The notes beneath the pieces were generated by a model. The model worked only from the letters and a program-made list of their open reading frames with translations. It did not search any database and was not told the origin of the DNA. A stretch of DNA of 64,000 bases. Origin: Prorocentrum cordatum (taxonomy: Eukaryota > Sar > Dinophyceae > Prorocentrales > Prorocentraceae). Made by a program: the position numbers and the translations under genes. Shown one piece after another: positions 57,850 through 64,000 of the stretch (within the stretch, counting starts at the first letter, position 1; every line of letters starts with the position of its first letter). The stretch is taken from the NCBI GenBank assembly GCA_963575745.1, contig CAUYUJ010020270.1, positions 362,001 through 426,000 on the forward strand, in the 5' to 3' direction.

Positions 57850-58860
57850 CCGGTCGAAAAGGCGGCCCGGGCATTTCGCCTGACACTTCCGGTAACAGCT
57901 TCACCAATGGAGGGCGGGTGGATTTCAAAAAGTGGCTCTTGCCTCACTACCGCTCAAAAAGTTTAACAGCTTCACGGATTGAGGGCGGGCCGTTTTCAAA
58001 ATGCTGCTCTCGCCCTAGCTCCGCGCACACTCTTCACTATCATCTGAAACAGTTTCACGGATTGAAAGCGGGTCGTTTTCAACATGTGGCTCTCACCATA
58101 GCGCCGCGCACATTAGTCTTGAAAATTTGCAACAGTTTCACGGAATGAGGGCGGGTCGTTTTCAAAACGTGGCTATCGCCTCAGCGCCGCGCACACTCGC
58201 TTTAAAAATTTGCAAGAGATTCACGGATTGAGGGCGGGTCGTTCTCAACATGTGGCTCTCGCCTTAGCGTCGCAAACACTCGCCATTAAAAACTTTACCA
58301 GTTTCACAAGTTCAGGGCGGGCCGTTTTCAAAATGTCGTTCTCTCCCCAGCTCCGCGCACACTCTTCCTAAACATTTGCAACAGTTTCGCATGTTGAAGG
58401 CGGGTCGTTTTCACAATGTGACTCTCGCCTTAGCGCCGCGCACATTCGTTTACATAGTGCACAAGAGCTTCACGGATTGAGGGCGGTTCATTTCCAAGAT
58501 GCGGCTCGCGCCTTAGCGCCGCTCACACTCGATTTTAACATTCGCAACAGGTTCACGGGTTCTCGTGGCTAACGTACCAGGCATATGTTGTTCTGAACGA
58601 TTCAGGACTCTCAGGGCTGAAGTCCCAGAAATGGTGTTCCGGCGCGAGTCAGGATCGCCAAGACGCAGAAACCAGTTTGACTCATCGTGTTGGAGTATTG
58701 ATAACGGTGCCCTGGCACGCGTCAAAGTGTTCGCACGGTTGTCCCCCAACAAGGCACTGTCCCTCAGTGGATGTAACCCTTTTTGCATGGGGCCTATGAA
58801 GAGGGATCTTCGAGGGAGGGTGTACTTCACCATCGTTCATGACTCTTTGGTTTGCACTGG
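57850..58860. repeat. Module E copy 1 with 83-bp satellite (about 8 monomers)
   Basis: Starts with GTCGAAAAGGCGGCCCGGGC. The landmark GAGGGCGGG recurs every 83 bp (57981, 58064, 58147, 58230, 58313, 58396, 58479), with GTGGCTCTCGCC and AGCGCCGCGCACA in each monomer. The array ends in TTCTCGTGGCT, followed by a 280-bp tail up to TTTGGTTTGCACTGGTCC and a CCT tract. Confidence 0.88.
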
Positions 58861-59285
58861 TCCTCCTCCTCCTCATCCTCCTCCTGCTCCTCCTCTCCCT
58901 CCCCAATCCACCCTCCCCTCCCTCCCCCTTCCCTGCCACCTCCCTCACCCCCTGCCAGCCCTCGATGTATCCCCCCCACGTTGCCCTTGATGGAACCCCT
59001 CTCTCTGAGCCCGCGCGCCAACGCGAGCGCGCGGCCAGTCCTGCTCGCGCGAAAGCTCAGTGCTCTCGTGGTTCAAGCCGTCGCCCGGCTCCTTCGGGGC
59101 CTGGTCTATGAGTCGGGCGCAACGGAGAGGGGTTTATTTTGCCACCTCCTCCTTCTCCTCCTCCTCCTCGTTGATCCTCCTCCTCCTCCTCCTCCTCCTC
59201 CTCCTCTTCCTCATCCTCCACTCCCTCCTCCTCCTCCTCCTCCTCCTCCTCCTCCTCCTCCTCCTCCTCCGCCTCCTCATTCCCC
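58861..59285. repeat. CCT tracts flanking a short unique stretch
   Basis: CCT runs at 58861-58945 and 59146-59282. Between them, 58985-59140 is an open plus-strand segment of higher complexity (ARPVLLARKLSALVV...) that I cannot assign. Confidence 0.7.
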
Positions 59286-59324
59286 CCCCACATTTAGTTG
59301 TTGTGTTAATGCCTCCTCCCGATC

Positions 59325-60025
59325 GCACCTCGAAGCCAGCCAGTCGAAAGGGCGGCCGGGCGTTTCGCCTGAGACATCCTCACCATTTATGACCCTGATG
59401 CTTGGAAGCTGGCAGCAGCTTCGCAGATCGAGGGCGGGTGGATTCCGAAATGTGGCTCTTGCCTGAGCGCCGCGCACATTTGCTTTAAACATTTGCATGA
59501 GCTTCACAAATGGAGGGCGGGTGGTTTACAACATGTGGCTCTTGCTTTCTTGCCGCGCACATTCGGTTTCCAAAGCTGCAAGAGCTTGAAGCATTGAGGG
59601 CGGCTCGTTTTCAAAATGTGGCTCTCGCTGTAGCGCCGAGCACATTATTGTTAAATTGTTTACAAGAGCTTCACGGATTCTCGTGGCTTACATGTCAAGC
59701 TTGGCGTTTCGGAGCGATTGATGAGGGTCAGAGCGCAACAATTACCCTGATTCGCGGTGCCGAAGTACCATAAATGGCGTTCTGACACGATTCAGGATCG
59801 CCAAGACGTAACAGTCAGGATATCTTGTGGCGTTGAAGTGATGAGAGTGGTGATGTGGCACGCATCAAGGGTTTCACACGGATGTCCCCCCAATGGGGGG
59901 CGGCAACTCCCGCAGTGGAAATGAAGCCTTGTGCGGGGCAAATGAAGAGGGAGCTTGGAGGGAGGTGTATCCCATCATCGTTAGTGGGTCTTTGGTTTAC
60001 ACTGGTCCTCCTCCTCCTCTTTCCA
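59325..60025. repeat. Module E copy 2 with 83-bp satellite (3 monomers)
   Basis: Same order as copy 1: GTCGAAAGGGCGGCCGGGCG, GAGGGCGGG at 59430, 59513 and 59596 (83 bp apart), TTCTCGTGGCT, then the tail ending TTTGGTTTACACTGGTCC and CCT. The copies are clearly diverged, so the duplication is old. Confidence 0.85.
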
Positions 60026-60029
60026 CTGT

Positions 60030-60412
60030 CCACTCCTTTGAAGGCGGCCCCCTGAGGGAGCCACCTCAACACGACCCCGAGCACATCCCCACGCTGGGCC
60101 AGGCGCGGGTGGCGCTACTGCCACTTCCGCCACCGCGCTGGCCACAACCGACAGAGGCTCCGCGGGCGAGGGAACCTCCCCAGGCGACACAGGCTCGTCA
60201 GGGACCAAGCCCTGCGAGCGCCAAAACTCCTCGGGACCGCACAACTCCGACGCGACGGAACGGAGGCCCTCCACCCAACCCAACTCCAGCGGCTCCCGCG
60301 GAGGGAAGACAGGCTCCTCCTCCTCCTCCTCCTCCTCCTCCTCCTCCTCCTCCTCCTGCGCCTCCTCGTCCTCCGCCTCCGCCTCCGCCGCCTCCTCCTG
60401 CTCAGGCGACAA
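60030..60412 (-). CDS. Candidate exon: acidic tract plus non-repetitive protein-like segment
   Basis: The minus strand reads SPEQEEAAEAEAEDEEAQ, a poly-Glu run, then EPVFPPREPLELGWVEGLRS VASELCGPEEFWRSQGLVPD EPVSPGEVPSPAEPLSVV... The post-tract segment has balanced composition and looks coding. There is no ATG; a possible acceptor is TTTTCAAG| or CTGAGCAG|. The 3' limit is unclear because the tail of module E begins near 60030. No domain recognised. Confidence 0.35.
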
Positions 60413-60474
60413 GCTTGAAAACGCTCCAAGCCTTCATGTGGAGGACGCAGCCTCTCCTCCGCTCTCATGTGTAA

Positions 60475-60762
60475 GGGTGACCCGGCTGACTATGGGATCG
60501 TGGCTCCTATGGTGGCACCGCTGATGACTTCTTACCCTTACCCAGCTATACTGAGCGCAGCTTGGGATGGGTGAAGAAGGGAGCGGGCACCTTCAAGCAA
60601 CGATCTTGGTGAAGCCAGGGCGGAGAAATAATAATTAGGAAAGATGTAAGAGGGAAGACGACAATGAGAGAGAAGGGGAGAGGCAGGAAGAGAAGGGGAG
60701 ATGAATACTGGGAGAGCGTGATTATATAACGACTTAAGAAGGAGTCTGGGAGGGCCCCCCAT
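60475..60762. other. No recognised gene
   Basis: Unique sequence with AAGGGGAGA-type repeats (about 60670-60705). Confidence 0.4.
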
Positions 60763-60911
60763 CCCTCCTCCTCCTCCTCCTCCTCCTCCTCCAATTCCTC
60801 CTCCTCCTCCTCCTTCTCCTCCTCCTCCTCCCCCACCTCCTCCTCCTCCTCCGTCCTACTCTTCCTCCCCAATAAGATTCCTTCCTTTCCTCCTCCTCCT
60901 CCTCCTCCTCG
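60763..60911. repeat. (CCT)n tract
   Basis: CCTCCTCC with few interruptions. Confidence 0.93.
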
Positions 60912-61195
60912 TCATCATTCGCCAACATCACTAGCACCAGCTTCATCACCAGCATCAACAGCATACATCAGCATCATCAGCATCATCACCAAACTCAACA
61001 TCAACATCATAATCGTCACCAACAGCATCATCATTAGCATCATCGTAGGCGGCATCAACATCATCAGCACCACGACCATCATCACCATCGTCATCATCAT
61101 CAGCATCACCCTCATATCATGATCATTATATTCACCAGCATCATCGCCAGCGTTGTCGGCATCACCACCATCACCATCACCATCACCATCACCAT

Positions 61196-61227
<32 letters not shown>

Positions 61228-61295
61228 TCAGCATCATCATCATCATCAGCATCATCATCATTATTGTCATTGTCATTGTCATCACCATCATCCGA

Positions 61296-61347
<52 letters not shown>

Positions 61348-61550
61348 GCATCATCATCATCATCACCACCATCAGCACCACCATCAGCATTATTATCATC
61401 ATCAACAGCAGCATCCTCATGAGCGTCATCACCATCATCAGCACCAACATCAGCATCATCAGCAGCATCCTAAACATGAGCAGCAACAACATCATCACCG
61501 CCATCAGCATGTACCCATCACCATGTAGCCATCATCACCACATCCTGCTC
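60912..61550. repeat. (CAT/CAG/CAC)n tract
   Basis: Long trinucleotide stretch similar to 47727-48345. Confidence 0.95.
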
Positions 61551-61664
61551 CCACTCCCCTCGAGCCGGCTCCGTCGTTCCCTCCTCAGACTCCTCCGTTA
61601 TCTCCTCCTCCGCCACCCCTCCTCGCCCGCCCTCCCCCCTCTGCCTCCTTACAGCATGAAGAGA

Positions 61665-61684
61665 TTCACACACACACACACACG

Positions 61685-61737
<53 letters not shown>

Positions 61738-61835
61738 GCACGCACGCACGCACACGCACACGCACACGCACACGCACACGCACACGCACACGCACACGCA
61801 CACGCACACGCACACACGCACCAACGCACATACAA
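61665..61835. repeat. (CA)n and (CACG)n tract
   Basis: CACACA, then CGCACGCA, then (GCACAC)n; marks the left side of the LINE region. Confidence 0.95.
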
Positions 61836-62182
61836 AATATTCACGCCCATACCTTCTGATCACCCAACAGAACACGGATGGGGAACGCGATGCTGATAGC
61901 ACCAGCCGCATCGCAGCCCCCTCCTCCTCCTCCCCCTCCCCCTCCTCCGCCGCCATTCCTTTTCCTTCCTGAGGCGTTGGCACATTCTCGAGCCCGCATT
62001 TTGCAGAGGCTCCGAGTGGAGGCCAGCCCAGGCGCGCGACCCCAAAGGTCGGCGTCGATCCATCTCTCCCCACGTCCCAGCCAGAACCCGCGCATCATAC
62101 GCGGTTCCGCCAGCGCCGAGGCGAGGCTCGCAGGCTCCTGGCGGCGGCGTCGGCGACGCTCCTGGCGCACCACGGCTCGGGC

Positions 62183-63027
62183 ATGCCCAAACAGCAGCAC
62201 GGCTCAGGCATGCTCCGCAAGCAGGCGACCTGGACCAGTTGCAAGAGGTGCCAAGCCTGGAACTGGGACGAGAGATGGCAGAAGAAAGAGTACTGGTGCG
62301 ACCGCGGGGCCCAGGTCTCCCGCAAATGCGCCAGCAAGAAGACGGGCGGCAGCACAGGCAGCGGCGGCGGCGCAGCGGGCCAGGGCCAGAGCCCCAACGC
62401 GTCGCTGCAGGAGGCCCTGGCCCAGGTGGCGAAGCACATCGCGACGCTGAGCGTCAAGCCCGAGGTTGCCCAGCAGTTGTCGAACGCCGTCGGCGCCATC
62501 TCCCAGGCCACCGCCGCCGCGACCCCGACACGGAGCAAAGTGTCAAGGCTGGCAGAGGCGGCGGAGGAGCTAGAGGAGGCCAACGGAGTCTACGACCGCG
62601 CCTATGATGCCTGCGAAAAGGCCAAGGAGCGTCTTCACCAGTGCGAGAGAGACCTCCAGGACAAGGGCCTCGCGGGTGCCAAGGCAGAGAAGCTCGTCGA
62701 GCAGATCACGCAGGAGGGTACACAGCAGAAGAACCTGCTCCTGGACCTGATGGCGCTCACTGAGGAGGACCTATGGGTGATGCAGGCCATGTCAGGCTTC
62801 GGAGAGGCATGCAGCGTGGAGCAGGACGAGGTCGGGCTCGAGGCTGTGCAGCTGGCTGAAAGGGCCATGCAGAACATGGTCAACGAGCTGAAGGGCAAGA
62901 CTGCAGAGTTCCTGCAGAACCTGCGCACCCACTGGGACGTGGCCAAGGCCAAGGCGGCCGAGGACAGGGCCATGTGGGTCCAGGCGGCCAAGAAGAGGAA
63001 GGCCGACGCCGAGCCCCCCCCCCCCCC

Positions 63028-63060
<33 letters not shown>

Positions 63061-63337
63061 GGGGGGCGAGGGGACTCCCGCGGGTGGGCCAGGAGGGCCA
63101 GGAGGCCCCGCGGTGCCAGCGCCGAGCGCCCCCGCCAGCGCGACAGCGCCCGCCCCCCCGTCGCGCGGAAGCGCCCCCGCGGCGACGGCGGCGGCGAGAG
63201 CGGAGGCGGCGCCAGCTGCGGCGGCGACGGCCGCGAAGGCGGCCAAGGCGGCAGAGGCGACAGCGGCGAGGGAGAAGCTCCTCGCCGACCTCCGCAAGCA
63301 GGACGCTAGCGCGGAGGCGAAGCCAGCACCAGAGTGA
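62183..63337 (+). CDS. LINE-type retrotransposon, N-terminal region (zinc finger, coiled coil)
   Basis: 384 codons from ATG. Cys20-x2-Cys23, Cys39 and Cys49 in WTSCKRCQAWNWDERW...CDRG...KC look like a zinc-binding knuckle. A helical coiled-coil segment (about 118-180, AEAAEELEEANGVYDRAY...) and a Gly/Pro/Ala-rich tail follow. Within the tail a C14 run and an (AC)n run (about 63013-63058) encode Pro and Thr-His repeats. Upstream codons stay open (LLAHHGSG before Met), so the true start may be earlier. The TGA at 63335 is followed in the same frame by the endonuclease domain, so this is probably one disrupted ORF. In LINEs such a region binds element RNA (family knowledge). Confidence 0.6.
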
Positions 63338-64000
63338 AAGAGAGGGAGGCCTGGGCGACGGCGCGGCGATGCCGAGCGCCGCCCGCCCAGGCACGTTTTC
63401 ATCGGCAGCATCTCGACTTGGGGGCCTACAGCCATGAAGTTCGCCCGAGAGTCTTCAAAGCTTGACTCCCTGGGCGCCTTCCTGCTGAAGGAAACGCACG
63501 TGAAGGCGGACGAGCTTTCAGTGGCCGAGCGCACGCTGAACGGCTGGGGCTGGAAGGCGGCGGTCTCGGCAGCGCGCCAGAGTGACTGCTCAGCTGCTGG
63601 ATCTCTGGGTGGATTTTGTGTTGCCGTGCGGTCTCGACACCAGACCACGTTTTTTTTTGTCAGGGGGCTCGCGAGGGGTGGCTGTGCATCATCTAGCACG
63701 CGCAGTCATGGGCGCCTCGCGAGCTGCCTCTTTTGAGTTGCATGACTGGGCGCCGATCTCCCGGCACCTCAACGAGGTGGCAGTCACCCTCATCAGCTGT
63801 TACCTCGAGGGCTAGAACTGCTTCACGGGAAACAGCGCCCGCAACCTCGCGCCCATCGGGGCCTCCGTCAGTTCGCTTCGCAACCCGAGGATTCTAGCGG
63901 GAGATGCCAACGCCACGCCCGAGGCCTTCAAGAAGTCTGGTTGGGGCCAGCGGCTTGGAGGCCAGATTGCCACCATCGCAGACGGCTTCAATTGCTTCAA
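63338..64000 (+). pseudogene. LINE AP-endonuclease domain, broken, continues past window
   Basis: Open in the frame of the upstream region right after its TGA. VFIGSISTWGPTAMKF (from about 63395) is the usual start of a LINE endonuclease. Next come LLKETHV with the catalytic Glu at about 63491, then GGFCVAVRSR. At the T9 run (63650-63658) the reading shifts frame; the new frame gives ELHDWAPISRHLNEVAVTLI SCYL, a TAG at 63813, then GDANATPE (63900) in place of the family's GDFN-type motif. The reverse transcriptase should lie beyond 64,000. With at least two lesions, this copy is unlikely to be mobile. Confidence 0.7.

Larger units (their letters stand above)
62183..64000 (+). mobile_element. 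5' part of a non-LTR retrotransposon (LINE)
   Basis: Contains the zinc-finger/coiled-coil region and the endonuclease domain in the order expected of a LINE. The 5' end is not defined (CA tract at 61665-61835 upstream), and the 3' half is outside the window. Confidence 0.65.

Noticed and set aside
61518-61850. Val/Cys repeat frame on minus strand
   Set aside because: Translation of the (CA)n/(CACG)n tract.

Overview
The window looks like nuclear DNA of a dinoflagellate (inference). It is GC-rich and low in gene density. It is packed with GAT, GGA/CCT, AAC and CA microsatellites, and a protein gene lies in a head-to-tail array. The right edge carries the 5' part of a non-LTR retrotransposon that resembles the single-ORF LINEs common in dinoflagellate genomes. 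I recognise no rRNA, tRNA, spliced-leader RNA or bacterial gene structure.

Layout. Positions 1-43,262 hold a macrosatellite: a 5' gene fragment at 1-377, three full units of about 12.3, 13.7 and 13.3 kb (378-12693, 12694-26437, 26438-39759), and a truncated fourth unit (39760-43262). Each full unit ends in one minus-strand gene for a secreted or membrane Cys-rich protein. The product has a signal peptide, PSI-like and PAN/apple-like Cys domains, an Ala/Glu/Arg coiled coil, a glycine-zipper hydrophobic segment and a C-terminal transmembrane helix. The gene appears to have one intron of about 201 bp. The rest of a unit holds two minisatellite regions built on a shared 77-bp core (M1 and M2), each bracketed by short conserved elements that I call B (left) and A (right). 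It also holds a duplicated roughly 500-bp segment (D), a foldback element of about 400 bp, and a GC-rich block of about 618 bp that is identical in all three units.

Positions 43,263-61,850 are non-array DNA dominated by trinucleotide tracts, with a 100-base assembly gap at 47627-47726. Within it are foldback elements, diverged relatives of array-spacer repeats, a 138-bp satellite, a 36-bp Cys-coding minisatellite, and an 83-bp satellite embedded in a module that occurs twice. A few minus-strand islands look coding (ankyrin-like, Glu-rich), but no complete gene could be built from them.

Positions 62,183-64,000 contain a decayed LINE: a zinc-finger and coiled-coil N-terminal region followed by an AP-endonuclease domain. 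It is broken by two stops and one homopolymer frameshift, and any reverse transcriptase would lie beyond the window.

The most notable features are the A/B-bracketed minisatellite cassettes, a 119-bp M1 patch copied into an M2 array in unit 2, and the intron evidence supplied by the fourth gene copy.
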